DNA of 64,000 bases from Bacillus manliponensis (GCF_000712595.1 NZ_JOTN01000018.1:1-64000), one strand, 5' to 3'; counted from the first letter of the stretch, positions 54,594 through 62,390 are shown. Numbers and translations are program-made. Notes: a model not told the origin generated them from the letters alone.

Positions 54594-54660
54594 CTTACAA
54601 AACTGTAAGGTAATTGTCACGTAATTCAGTAGATTTTTCTATTTATTTAGAGGATAATGA
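54594..54660 (+). promoter_or_regulatory. Conserved promoter block, copy D
   Basis: CTTACAAAACTGTAAGGTAA, TGTAAG and TGTCAC 11 bp apart, and GATAAT at positions 60-65 (54653-54658). It precedes the 34-residue peptide gene by 47 nt. Confidence 0.78.
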
Positions 54661-54707
54661 AAGTAATCAAAAAGTTAGGGAGACTAAAAAGAAGGGAGAA
54701 ACATGTG

Positions 54708-54812
54708 ATGCAAAAAGAAGAAGTAGTTAAATGGACAGAGTATATTGGCTACTTTACCGTTGCGATAGTATGTATTGGGATTTTTGACGCGATTACAAAT
54801 TTACTTGTTTAA
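54708..54812 (+). CDS. 34-residue membrane peptide
   Basis: ATG 54708 follows AGAAGGGAG; a GTG at 54705 is an alternative. The start is charged (MQKEEVVKWTEY) and the rest is one hydrophobic helix (IGYFTVAIVCIGIFDAITNLLV). No similarity recognised. It has its own conserved promoter block and terminator, so it is probably a real small-protein gene. Confidence 0.7.
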   Translation: MQKEEVVKWTEYIGYFTVAIVCIGIFDAITNLLV

Positions 54813-54833
54813 TAAATAACATATAAATAGATG

Positions 54834-54862
54834 AACAAGAAGGATAACCTTCTTGTTTTTTT
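54834..54862 (+). terminator. Terminator of the 34-residue peptide gene
   Basis: AACAAGAAGG and CCTTCTTGTT around ATAA, then Ts. Confidence 0.9.
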
Positions 54863-54979
54863 GTGCTTTAAATTTCTATTTATGATAATATATGTGAAAA
54901 ATACTGAGTTCTCAAAAAAAGAGTACTCAGTAAATGAACTGAAAATCGTAAGACACTGGGTAAAAGAGTAGAGGGAAAA

Positions 54980-55747
54980 ATGATGAAATGGTTTGATAGT
55001 CATATACACATTGATCAATATTCACAGGAAGAGCAGAGAAAATTAATTGAAGATGTAAAGAATGATAAGAGAATTGCTGGTTTGATTGCTGTATCAATGG
55101 ACGAACCTTCTTGTCAAAGGACGTTGCAATTAGCGAAAAAAGAAAGTTTTATCCACCCGGCACTCGGATATCACCCAGAGCAAGAGGTTGATGTGCAGCA
55201 ATGCGAAAGGATTTATCAATTAATTGAAAAGGAATCACATCGTATCGTCGCGATTGGTGAAGTGGGGTTACCGTATTATTTACGTCAAGAACATCCCAAT
55301 TTTTCTTTAAGTCCATATGTAGAAGTGCTTGAGCGATTTGTATATTTAGCAAAGAAATATGACTTACCGATTATTTTACATGCTATATATGATGATGCTG
55401 AAATTGTATGTGATGTAATAGAAGCGTATCGAGTTAAAAAGGCTCATTTTCATTGGTTTAAGGGGAGTAAGAGTACGATGGAGCGTATGATCGAAAATAA
55501 TTACTTTTTGTCTGTTACACCGGACATCTTGCAAAAAGAAAAGATAAGAGACATTGTATCGTTTTATCCTCTTACAAATATGATGGTTGAAACAGATGGG
55601 CCATGGCCATTTCAAGAAGGTGTGATGACACATCCAGTTATGATATATGATGTGTTGGCAAATGTAAGTGATATAAAAGCGATTCCTGTTGAAGAAGTGG
55701 CTACAATCATATACGGAAATACGTATAATTTTTATTTGCGTAAATAA
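54980..55747 (+). CDS. TatD-family hydrolase
   Basis: 255 residues of the TatD metal-dependent hydrolase family, related to 3'-5' DNA exonucleases. Metal motifs: FDSHIHID near the start, GEVGLPYY, an internal LPIILHA, and the final VETDGPWPF. Compared with YabD/TatD (DCHAHL / GEIGLDYY) some positions are altered (HIHID; GLPYY), so a divergent member. Met 54980 and the next Met are both possible; GAGGGAAAA precedes. Confidence 0.82.
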   Translation: MMKWFDSHIHIDQYSQEEQRKLIEDVKNDKRIAGLIAVSMDEPSCQRTLQLAKKESFIHPALGYHPEQEVDVQQCERIYQLIEKESHRIVAIGEVGLPYYLRQEHPNFSLSPYVEVLERFVYLAKKYDLPIILHAIYDDAEIVCDVIEAYRVKKAHFHWFKGSKSTMERMIENNYFLSVTPDILQKEKIRDIVSFYPLTNMMVETDGPWPFQEGVMTHPVMIYDVLANVSDIKAIPVEEVATIIYGNTYNFYLRK

Positions 55748-55776
55748 AAAATGCCAAGCAAATTTGCTTGGCATTT
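55748..55776. terminator. Bidirectional terminator between convergent genes
   Basis: AAATGCCAAGCAAA and TTTGCTTGGCATTT form a perfect palindrome serving the TatD-family gene and the DUF2334 gene. Confidence 0.85.
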
Positions 55777-55779
55777 CTC

Positions 55780-57438
55780 TTACTCAAACTTTTTAGCACG
55801 TCTTACAAGCCATAAAAAGATAAGGACGCAAAATGCTAATATTATGAAGAAACCGTATTTTTTAAGTAAATACGTAACATCATCTGTAGAAAAGGGCTTG
55901 TCTACATGAATGCCGTTTTGATCGGATGTAATATGAATATCGCCCATTCTCACTACATTTTGTTCTTTTTGTAAGTCAATCCATTTGATGTTAGGGATGC
56001 TTTGTAGTTCTGTAACCAATTCTTCTAGCTTCTCTAATCCTAAGTAAGGATGATAGAAGGCTCCAATCATTCCATCAGATAATTTAGTAGTGTCTATTGC
56101 TAGCTCTTTCATATGATTAATATGATTGGGTTTCTCTACTTCTACAAATCCAATTGTCTCAGGAAGTAGCTTCATACCATGTAGAAAAGATGGTTCACTT
56201 GTAAAGGCCGGTGCATGCATTCCTTTCCACGTTTCATCGCTTAATTGTAGCTGTCCAACATACGTTGTGAAATAATCTGATAAGATTTCATAGCCTTTTT
56301 GAGACATCGTATAGTGAGGTGCTTCAAAAGCGAGTGGATATAACCTAGCTGCAACAGCTTCCTCAATTCCTTTTTCAATATGCTCTCTTGTATATGATTC
56401 TTCAAACTTTTTTCCTTTTTCTATGTATGCTTCATATGCTTCGTTTGAAGGGAAATCTTCTCTTTTTTTCGGTTCTTCATCATTTGGTTGACGAATAGGA
56501 TTATCTGTTTTTACGTCCCAAAACTCAAATCCTTCTCCAGTTTCACTTTCATAAAATTGATGTGTGTATCCATGAAGGACGATAGAAGCACCATTGTCTT
56601 GCATATCACGTAGTAAGTGTACGAGTTTTGGCTTATCTTTTAAATGTATTGTTTCACCTGTTTTTGGATCTTTATAGACAGGGATAAGTGTAACCATGTA
56701 AGGAATCTCTTCATCCTCTAAGTAGTTTGCAATTTCTGCTAATAAATCTACATCGACAGCAGGATGAACATCTTCTAAGCGTAAGTAAGCAAGCGTTTCT
56801 TTTGTTTTCGGTTGTTGTTTAAAATATGAAAAGAGCATTTCACCAATATAGTGAGAGGTTTCACCAAATAGATTATCTGTAGCAACATAATAAGAATTCT
56901 CATGTTGCATAATGAATGGATAAGAAGTGTCGCTTTTTGTTCCGTAAGCAAGGGTTTCCCCTGTTGTTTCAACTTGTAGTATGAGTTTCTTTTTATCTAG
57001 TTTTTTCTGTAGTTTTATAGATGGATATGAAAGAGTATCAACTGTAACCTCTTCTTGATTTGATTGAATAAAATGAAAGCGATTTGGTAGTTGTTCTAGA
57101 TTGTTTCCAAGAAGGAGTACGGGACCAGAAAAGTGTTCTAAGAAGCTTTTTGTAGTCTGTGATAGAGTTGTTTTCTTAATTCCGATATAAACGACATGGG
57201 TATATTGGGATAATGTTGTTACATCTTTTAGGATTTCTTCGTTCATTATCGTAATGTCGTTTGTAAAGTGCCCAAGCTCATTATCTAAAATGCGTATATT
57301 ACTTGTTATGTTTCCGTCTTTTGTGTTGTATAAAACAAGAACTTTTGGTTTTGCGGATGTGTCTGCATCCGCATCTGCATACACAGTAAGAGGAGTGAGC
57401 AGTAGTACGATTAGAAATGAGTATATATATCTTCTCAT
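55780..57438 (-). CDS. DUF2334 family protein, polysaccharide-deacetylase-like
   Basis: 552 residues: signal peptide or N-terminal anchor (SFLIVLLLTPLTVYADA), a large extracytoplasmic region, and a C-terminal membrane helix (YGFFIILAFCVLIFLWLV) followed by RRAKKFE. The middle shows YLRLEDVHPAVD, VLHGYTHQ and FEAPHY, the pattern of DUF2334, a distant NodB-like deacetylase group. Deacetylase activity is unproven; the Asp of RLEDVHP and the His pair of HGYTHQ are the likely metal ligands. Confidence 0.86.
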   Translation of the reverse strand: MRRYIYSFLIVLLLTPLTVYADADADTSAKPKVLVLYNTKDGNITSNIRILDNELGHFTNDITIMNEEILKDVTTLSQYTHVVYIGIKKTTLSQTTKSFLEHFSGPVLLLGNNLEQLPNRFHFIQSNQEEVTVDTLSYPSIKLQKKLDKKKLILQVETTGETLAYGTKSDTSYPFIMQHENSYYVATDNLFGETSHYIGEMLFSYFKQQPKTKETLAYLRLEDVHPAVDVDLLAEIANYLEDEEIPYMVTLIPVYKDPKTGETIHLKDKPKLVHLLRDMQDNGASIVLHGYTHQFYESETGEGFEFWDVKTDNPIRQPNDEEPKKREDFPSNEAYEAYIEKGKKFEESYTREHIEKGIEEAVAARLYPLAFEAPHYTMSQKGYEILSDYFTTYVGQLQLSDETWKGMHAPAFTSEPSFLHGMKLLPETIGFVEVEKPNHINHMKELAIDTTKLSDGMIGAFYHPYLGLEKLEELVTELQSIPNIKWIDLQKEQNVVRMGDIHITSDQNGIHVDKPFSTDDVTYLLKKYGFFIILAFCVLIFLWLVRRAKKFE

Positions 57439-57678
57439 TGATTGGATCTCCTATTCTATTATGAAGTTTTTTACATTTTTAGATTATATCAAAATCATCA
57501 AAAAAGGGAAATGAATGGGTAATATTACATTTCATATCAAAAATCGGTCTTTAGCACGATATGCAGTTGCTTCATTTTTTGTTATGATTCAAACTGAAAA
57601 TAATAGAAAAGTAGAATGCTTACAGTTGTAAGTTGCTGAAAGGGGACAAATATTTCAGCAAAGAAAGAGGTAAGTATA

Positions 57679-58200
57679 TTGAAAAAATTCTTTGTCATTT
57701 TTCTCGTTTTTTTAGGAATATATATGTTTTTCCGGAATGAGTCAGAAGGTATAGAACAAGAACAGTATTTACAATCAGAAGAAGTAAAAGAGATTAAGCA
57801 AATCATTACAGAGGAAGCAAAGAAGCATAATATACCAGAATGGATTCCGCTTACAATTGCCGAGCATGAAAGTCGCTTTAATCCGAGAGCGATTGGAGAT
57901 AATGGTACTTCATTTGGCTTGTTTCAGCTTCATCGCGGGGGTGGACTAGCTCCGGAGCATTTAACTGATGAACAATTGAAAGACCCACGTACGAATACTG
58001 AAATTGCGATGCCACACTTAGCAAGAGGATATAGAAAAGGAATGGAAAAAGGATTAACAGCATTTGAATTGTTAAAGTATACAGCAAATACAACTGGATG
58101 GCCTGGTAACCTTGGTCCAGAATGGACAGATGCAAATATGAAGTATAACGTTGGTTTAAAAGACGTGTACTATCGAAATATGGGTGTAATGAAAGAGTAG
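57679..58200 (+). CDS. SLT-type lytic transglycosylase
   Basis: 173 residues with an N-terminal membrane helix (FFVIFLVFLGIYMFF) and a lysozyme-like SLT domain: IAEHESRFNPRAIGDNGTSFGLFQLHRGG has the catalytic Glu in HES and GLFQLH. It should cut glycan strands of peptidoglycan with 1,6-anhydro ends. TTG start after AAAGAGG. A CTTACA-GT-TGTAAG palindrome lies about 50 nt upstream, similar to part of the promoter blocks but without their spacing. Confidence 0.85.
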   Translation: MKKFFVIFLVFLGIYMFFRNESEGIEQEQYLQSEEVKEIKQIITEEAKKHNIPEWIPLTIAEHESRFNPRAIGDNGTSFGLFQLHRGGGLAPEHLTDEQLKDPRTNTEIAMPHLARGYRKGMEKGLTAFELLKYTANTTGWPGNLGPEWTDANMKYNVGLKDVYYRNMGVMKE

Positions 58201-58224
58201 GTGCTGCACCTACTCTATTTTTCT
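58194..58224. terminator. Terminator between convergent genes
   Basis: AGAGTAGGTG and CACCTACTCT pair with almost no loop; Ts follow. The stem contains the stop codon of the transglycosylase gene and reaches the stop of the acetyltransferase. Confidence 0.72.
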
Positions 58225-58688
58225 CGTAAAAACAGTTCCATTTCATTTAGTTTATGAGAGAAGCCTTTCTTTTGATATAATAGTTCTCCATCTTCAGAAG
58301 CATGGAGCCATATCCGTTTTACCTGTCTTTCTTTACATTCTTCTATACAATACTCTAGCAATTGTTTTGCTAGTCCTTTTCCTCTATGTTCAGGAAGAGT
58401 GTACATATTTAAAATATAAGCTTCTTTCCCTTCTAAATTTCCGATATATGGCGGTCGTTCAAAAAATGTAATGCCGCTCATACTAATCACTACATCGTCT
58501 ATCGTAGCGATATAGGCGATAAATAACTCTGTTTGTAATGCTGCTTGCAAATAGGTTTCTGTCGCAAGCCGAAAAGATTGTTCTTCCTCAGCAGAGCGAA
58601 GTTCATTTACTTCTTTTAGTAAAGAAATACGTAATGAAAGTAATGCTTCTATATTATGAATCGTTGCTTTACGAATGTTATCATTCAT
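58215..58688 (-). CDS. GNAT-family N-acetyltransferase
   Basis: 157 residues. Acetyl-CoA motif LNMYTLPEHRGKGLAKQLLEYCIEECKER, with the R-G-K-G-L-A pyrophosphate loop, and a C-terminal ASEDGELLYQKKGF typical of GNATs. Substrate unknown. It starts 14 nt downstream of the DUF4931 gene stop, so it is probably its cotranscribed partner. GGATAACGCG precedes the ATG. Confidence 0.88.
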   Translation of the reverse strand: MNDNIRKATIHNIEALLSLRISLLKEVNELRSAEEEQSFRLATETYLQAALQTELFIAYIATIDDVVISMSGITFFERPPYIGNLEGKEAYILNMYTLPEHRGKGLAKQLLEYCIEECKERQVKRIWLHASEDGELLYQKKGFSHKLNEMELFLREK

Positions 58689-58702
58689 CGCGTTATCCTC
58701 CG

Positions 58703-59467
58703 TTATTGTCTTTCGAAATAGTTGGCTAATTGTTCTTTTACTTCATGAAGTTTCGTGGAAACTTGCGGGATTTTATAACCAACATATAACGGGGAGACGA
58801 CAAAGCGTGGTACGACTTTACAAATAATTTTTCCGTTTATGTGATAGAAAAATAAATTATAGCTGCTACATCCTTTATGAAAATCGGTTAATATGTAACG
58901 TACAGTTTGCTGAATATAATAAGCCATCCGGCATGTAGCTGCCGTATCTTCAATAATAATATTAAATTCAGTAAAACCGATAATTGGTCGTGCGGAAATA
59001 TTAAGTTCAATTTGCTCATCTTGTTTAACGATGATTCCTTGGAAATTGTCATCTGTTACATTTTGACGATAGTCGACATGCTTCATTCCGATAATTTGCA
59101 TATGTGCATGGTGAAGGCTACCACCTGAAAACGGTCCGTGATTTTTGTACAAAATAACAGACTCATATTCATTAGACTTTTCTAATGTAAGCCAGCGATT
59201 GATGGAGAATTGAATTAATTGTTCCATATGTTCTTTTGTATAGGTTGCGATATGATCATTACAATTATCCGTCTCAATCAAAACAGTTTGAAATGTATCT
59301 TGTAACGTCGGAAACTTATTCATGAGCCAAATGATTGAGTCATTTTTCTCTAAAATATTTGTAAGCTGATCAACAGCACAAAACGGACAAGCTGTATTTT
59401 TATTATGGATACTTTCTGGTTTTTGTTTACCGATGTCGTTTAAGAAATAAAGTTGTTCTTTGTCCAT
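58703..59467 (-). CDS. DUF4931 protein, GalT/HIT-like
   Basis: 254 residues. CPFC near residue 28 and GGSLHHAHMQIIG, with the His-X-His-X-Gln motif of galactose-1-phosphate uridylyltransferase-like HIT proteins, indicate a nucleotidyl transferase or hydrolase fold; matches DUF4931 as I recall. The substrate is unknown. The ATG lacks a strong GGAGG, but AAAGGGG lies upstream. First gene of a two-gene unit with the acetyltransferase. Confidence 0.78.
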   Translation of the reverse strand: MDKEQLYFLNDIGKQKPESIHNKNTACPFCAVDQLTNILEKNDSIIWLMNKFPTLQDTFQTVLIETDNCNDHIATYTKEHMEQLIQFSINRWLTLEKSNEYESVILYKNHGPFSGGSLHHAHMQIIGMKHVDYRQNVTDDNFQGIIVKQDEQIELNISARPIIGFTEFNIIIEDTAATCRMAYYIQQTVRYILTDFHKGCSSYNLFFYHINGKIICKVVPRFVVSPLYVGYKIPQVSTKLHEVKEQLANYFERQ

Positions 59468-59550
59468 TGATTTATACCCCTTTGAAAAAATATGTAAAAT
59501 TCCCGTTCTTTATATTCGTTACAAGAGTGAAGAAGTCCTTTAAAACAAAT

Positions 59551-59592
59551 AAAAGACGAGATATCCTCATTTGATGGGTATCTCGTCTTTTA
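59551..59592 (-). terminator. Terminator of the 25/26-residue peptide operon
   Basis: AAAAGACGAGATA and TATCTCGTCTTTT form a 13-bp stem about 60 nt beyond the last peptide gene; T-rich on both strands. Confidence 0.82.
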
Positions 59593-59653
59593 TTCGTTCA
59601 TTCTGTTTAAGTTTATGTTATATATGGCTTTCATTAATATTCAGTACCCCTTT

Positions 59654-59731
59654 TTATTGCTCGTTTAATTCTTGGCTAACAGCTTTTGCATCAATTAAAG
59701 CGTGAAGAATCATTTTTACCATGCTCATCAT
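59654..59731 (-). CDS. 25-residue peptide, IDAKAVSxELN family
   Basis: The ATG pair at 59731/59728 follows AAAGGAGG. The peptide ends LIDAKAVSQELNEQ, sharing ten identical positions with the 33-residue peptide of the 51.8-kb locus. A positive charge at residue 6 and an apolar face suggest an amphipathic helix. Second gene of a two-peptide unit under promoter block E. Confidence 0.68.
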   Translation of the reverse strand: MMSMVKMILHALIDAKAVSQELNEQ

Positions 59732-59746
59732 AGGTAATGCCTCCTT

Positions 59747-59827
59747 TTATAATTCGTTTAGTTCTTTTACAACTGCTTGTCCATTCACTAATACTTCAAA
59801 GATTGCTTTTACGATTTCTTTTACCAT
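59747..59827 (-). CDS. 26-residue peptide, related to the IDAKAVSxELN family
   Basis: ATG 59827 follows GGAGGAAACA. The sequence runs MVKEIVKAIFEVLVNG then QAVVKELNEL, which keeps the A-V-x-x-E-L-N core of the family. It ends 16 nt before the next peptide gene. Likely an amphipathic helix. Function unknown. Confidence 0.68.
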   Translation of the reverse strand: MVKEIVKAIFEVLVNGQAVVKELNEL

Positions 59828-59866
59828 TGTTGTTTCCTCCTTTTTCTTGTGCTCTTGTTTACATCT

Positions 59867-59933
59867 TTATTGTATAAGGAGATATATTTTCGTACGATCG
59901 ATTTCCATTACGTGAACATAACAGTTTTGTAAG
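59867..59933 (-). promoter_or_regulatory. Conserved promoter block, copy E
   Basis: Reverse strand: CTTACAAAACTGTTATGTTC, then CGTAAT 11 bp after TGTTAT, TCGAT, and TACAAT at block positions 60-65. It precedes the 26- and 25-residue peptide genes by 40 nt. Confidence 0.75.
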
Positions 59934-59988
59934 ATTGGATGTCATATACTGAAATGTTTATTCTATTTTTATTATTTTCAGAAAAATG

Positions 59989-60019
59989 ACTATCCAAACA
60001 TGAGATTGGATAGTATAAT
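59989..60019 (+). promoter_or_regulatory. Palindrome overlapping a promoter
   Basis: ACTATCCAA and TTGGATAGT form an inverted repeat directly joined to TATAAT (60014-60019). Repressor-type arrangement for the transcript that includes the 44-residue ORF and perhaps the ABC-F gene. Confidence 0.55.
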
Positions 60020-60059
60020 ACAAGAGATAAATAATTTTCGTACGAAAGGAGTGAATGAG

Positions 60060-60194
60060 ATGAAACGTTTTCTAGCTATGCGCACGCAACTATTACAATT
60101 TCTTTATATTTGTCGTGCAAAATTTGCGGATGTAGTTGTTAACGGGATACGTGTGTCCTTTTTTAACAATTGCATAGTAGCTATAAAACGATAG
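60060..60194 (+). CDS. 44-residue ORF upstream of ABC-F gene
   Basis: ATG 60060 follows AAAGGAGTG at good spacing. The peptide (MKRFLAMRTQLLQFLYICRA, then KFADVVVNGIRVSFF and a basic end) is cationic and hydrophobic. No family recognised. It may be a regulatory leader for the ABC-F gene behind it, or an independent peptide. Confidence 0.55.
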   Translation: MKRFLAMRTQLLQFLYICRAKFADVVVNGIRVSFFNNCIVAIKR

Positions 60195-60223
60195 AAATCT
60201 CTTCACCCATTATATAGACGTGT

Positions 60224-60252
60224 GAAAAGGGAGCGAATCGGCTTCCTTTTTC
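60224..60252 (+). terminator. First leader hairpin before the ABC-F gene
   Basis: AAAAGGGAGC and GCTTCCTTTT form a stem with one mismatch, then Ts. Terminator of the 44-residue gene or part of an attenuator. Confidence 0.6.
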
Positions 60253-60257
60253 TATGG

Positions 60258-60297
60258 AAAAAACCATGGGGAATGTGTATTTCCTCATGGTTTTTTT
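60258..60297 (+). terminator. Second leader hairpin (attenuator) before the ABC-F gene
   Basis: AAAAAACCATG pairs with CATGGTTTTTT, and GGGAA/TTTCC extends the stem; seven Ts follow and end 24 nt before the ABC-F start. A 16-codon ORF from ATG 60254 spans this hairpin and stops just before the ABC-F ribosome binding site. Confidence 0.75.
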
Positions 60298-60320
60298 ACG
60301 TTGAAAGGAGTACGGAAAAT

Positions 60321-62195
60321 ATGACAATTTGTAGTGTAAATCATGTAACGAAATCTTTTGGTGGAAACATCATTTTTGAAAATATATCACTTGAAATAAA
60401 AAGCGGAGAACGCATTGGTTTAGTTGGCCGTAATGGAAGCGGGAAGACAACAATTTTTCAGTTATTAACAGGAATCGAAGCGGTAGATAGCGGGGCAGTT
60501 CATATGAAAAAAGGCACACGTATTGGGCATGTCGCGCAAATTCCAACGTTTGAACAGGACGTGACCGTCTATGATGTACTGCAGTCTGCATTTGCAAAAG
60601 AAAAAGAATTAGAACAAGAAATGCGCCGATTAGAAGAACGCATGAGTGAAACGGAACATGAAGTGAATATGGAACAGTTAATGGAGCGATATGGAACGGT
60701 TCAAGAACAATTTTCTTTTTTAGGCGGATATGAAATCGAAGCAAATATTACGAAAGTCGGAAATGGATTACAAATTACAGATTTATTTTCCCGTTCCTTC
60801 GCGGAGTTAAGCGGAGGAGAACAGACGAAAGTAAGTCTTGCTTATATGTTGCTGCAAAAACCTGATTTACTGTTACTAGATGAGCCGACGAACCACTTAG
60901 ATTTATTTGCAGTGGAATGGCTAGAAGGTTTTTTAAAAGAGTACACAGGAACAGTTGTAGTGATTTCACATGATCGCTATTTTCTTGACGAAGTTGTCAC
61001 GAAAATATTGGATTTAGAAGATGGTGAAATTCATGTATACCATACAAACTACTCGCAGTTTGTAAAAGAAAAAGAAGAGCGTTTATTACAAGAGTTTCAA
61101 TCGTATCAAGAGCAACAAAAGAAAATAAAGAAAATGAAAGAAGCAATTAAGCGGTTAAGAGAGTGGGCAAACCAAGCGAATCCTCCAAATGAAGGGCTTC
61201 ATAAGCGGGCAAGAAATATGGAGCGTGCTCTTGAAAGAATGGAGAAATTGAAGAAGCCAGTTTTAGAAAGAAAACAGATGGGGCTTCAGTTTGAAGGGCA
61301 TGAGAGAAGTGGTAAAGACGTTGTTGTAATGAAGGGTGTTTGTAAACAATTTTGGAATCGTACATTATTTGAAGATGTAAATTTACATGTGCGTTTTGGG
61401 GAAAGAGCGGCAATTGTTGGCCGTAACGGTACAGGGAAAACGACGTTATTAAAATTATTGTTAGAGGAAATAAAAGCAGACGCTGGAGAAATTCGTGTTG
61501 GTAGTAATGTGAAGATTGGATATTTATCACAGCATGCCTATAAAAATGTGACATGTAGCGTACTTGAAGCATTCCGTAAATATGTAGCAGTGACAGAAGG
61601 AGAAGCGCGTCACATATTGGCAAAGTTTCTTTTTTACGGACCGGCCGTTTTTAAAAAAGTAGATGGGCTGAGCGGAGGCGAACGAATGAGACTAAGGCTT
61701 GCACAGCTTATGTATCAAGATGTGAACTTCCTCGTATTAGATGAGCCGACCAATCATCTTGATATTGAATCAAGAGAAGTGTTAGAAGAAGCTTTAGAAC
61801 AGTACAATGGAACCATTCTTGCTGTTTCACACGATCGGTATTTGTTAAACAAGTTATTTCATCAAACATATTGGATTGAAAAAAATATGCTTCATGGATT
61901 TGCAGGAAATTATGCCTGGGCACGTGAAAAATGGTCCGAATTGATGCCTGACAAGAGTATAGAGAATCCTCAAGTTGTAAAGGCGACAATGCCAAGAGAA
62001 AAGAAGTCAAAAGATCGTGGATTCGAAGAACTTGAACAACAATTGATGGAAATTGAAGAAAAGATTTACGCATTAGAGGCACAAATGGGAAATGTTGTAG
62101 AAGCGGAAAGGCTTGCGAAATTGTATGAAGAAAAAGAAATACAGGAACGTCTGCGATCGGAATTATATGATGAATTAGACAATATAATAGAATAG
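60321..62195 (+). CDS. ABC-F family ATPase
   Basis: 624 residues without membrane segments: two ATPase domains (Walker A GRNGSGKTT and GRNGTGKTT; signatures LSGGEQTKVSLA and LSGGERMRLRLA; Walker B LLLLDEPTNHLD and LVLDEPTNHLD), an interdomain linker rich in charge (WANQANPPNEGLHKRARNMERALERMEKLKKP) and a C-terminal coiled coil. ABC-F proteins act on the ribosome, some giving antibiotic protection. ATG 60321 follows AAAGGAGT. The in-frame GTG at 60222 is rejected because it crosses the terminator and has no site. Confidence 0.9.
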   Translation: MTICSVNHVTKSFGGNIIFENISLEIKSGERIGLVGRNGSGKTTIFQLLTGIEAVDSGAVHMKKGTRIGHVAQIPTFEQDVTVYDVLQSAFAKEKELEQEMRRLEERMSETEHEVNMEQLMERYGTVQEQFSFLGGYEIEANITKVGNGLQITDLFSRSFAELSGGEQTKVSLAYMLLQKPDLLLLDEPTNHLDLFAVEWLEGFLKEYTGTVVVISHDRYFLDEVVTKILDLEDGEIHVYHTNYSQFVKEKEERLLQEFQSYQEQQKKIKKMKEAIKRLREWANQANPPNEGLHKRARNMERALERMEKLKKPVLERKQMGLQFEGHERSGKDVVVMKGVCKQFWNRTLFEDVNLHVRFGERAAIVGRNGTGKTTLLKLLLEEIKADAGEIRVGSNVKIGYLSQHAYKNVTCSVLEAFRKYVAVTEGEARHILAKFLFYGPAVFKKVDGLSGGERMRLRLAQLMYQDVNFLVLDEPTNHLDIESREVLEEALEQYNGTILAVSHDRYLLNKLFHQTYWIEKNMLHGFAGNYAWAREKWSELMPDKSIENPQVVKATMPREKKSKDRGFEELEQQLMEIEEKIYALEAQMGNVVEAERLAKLYEEKEIQERLRSELYDELDNIIE

Positions 62196-62264
62196 ATAAA
62201 GTGAAACTTCAATCAGTGGGGGCTCAATCCTCCACTGATTGTCAGCCCGTTAATGCGGGGTAAA
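62196..62264 (+). repeat. bcr-like repeat, copy 8
   Basis: Starts ATAAAGTGAAACTTCAATCA and ends CAGCCCGTTAATGCGGGGTAAA. The stem CAATCAGTGG/CCACTGATTG differs from copy 7 by a compensating base pair. It begins at the base after the ABC-F stop codon. Confidence 0.78.
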
Positions 62265-62390
62265 AGTAGGCCATTCTTCTCTTTTATAGAGGAATGGCTT
62301 ATTTTTTCGTGGAATGGTAGCAGGTGATTTCTGAAACAAAAGCGAAAAGTAATATAGTGAAATAACTTTATATATTGAGAGGCGAAAGCG

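Noticed and set aside
54528-54608. 26-codon ORF in the putative small RNA
   Set aside because: No ribosome binding site, and it runs through the 18-bp hairpin into the next promoter block.
60222-60320. In-frame N-terminal extension of the ABC-F protein
   Set aside because: It runs through two terminator hairpins, has no ribosome binding site, and the ABC-F fold begins at MTICSVNHVTKSF after AAAGGAGT.
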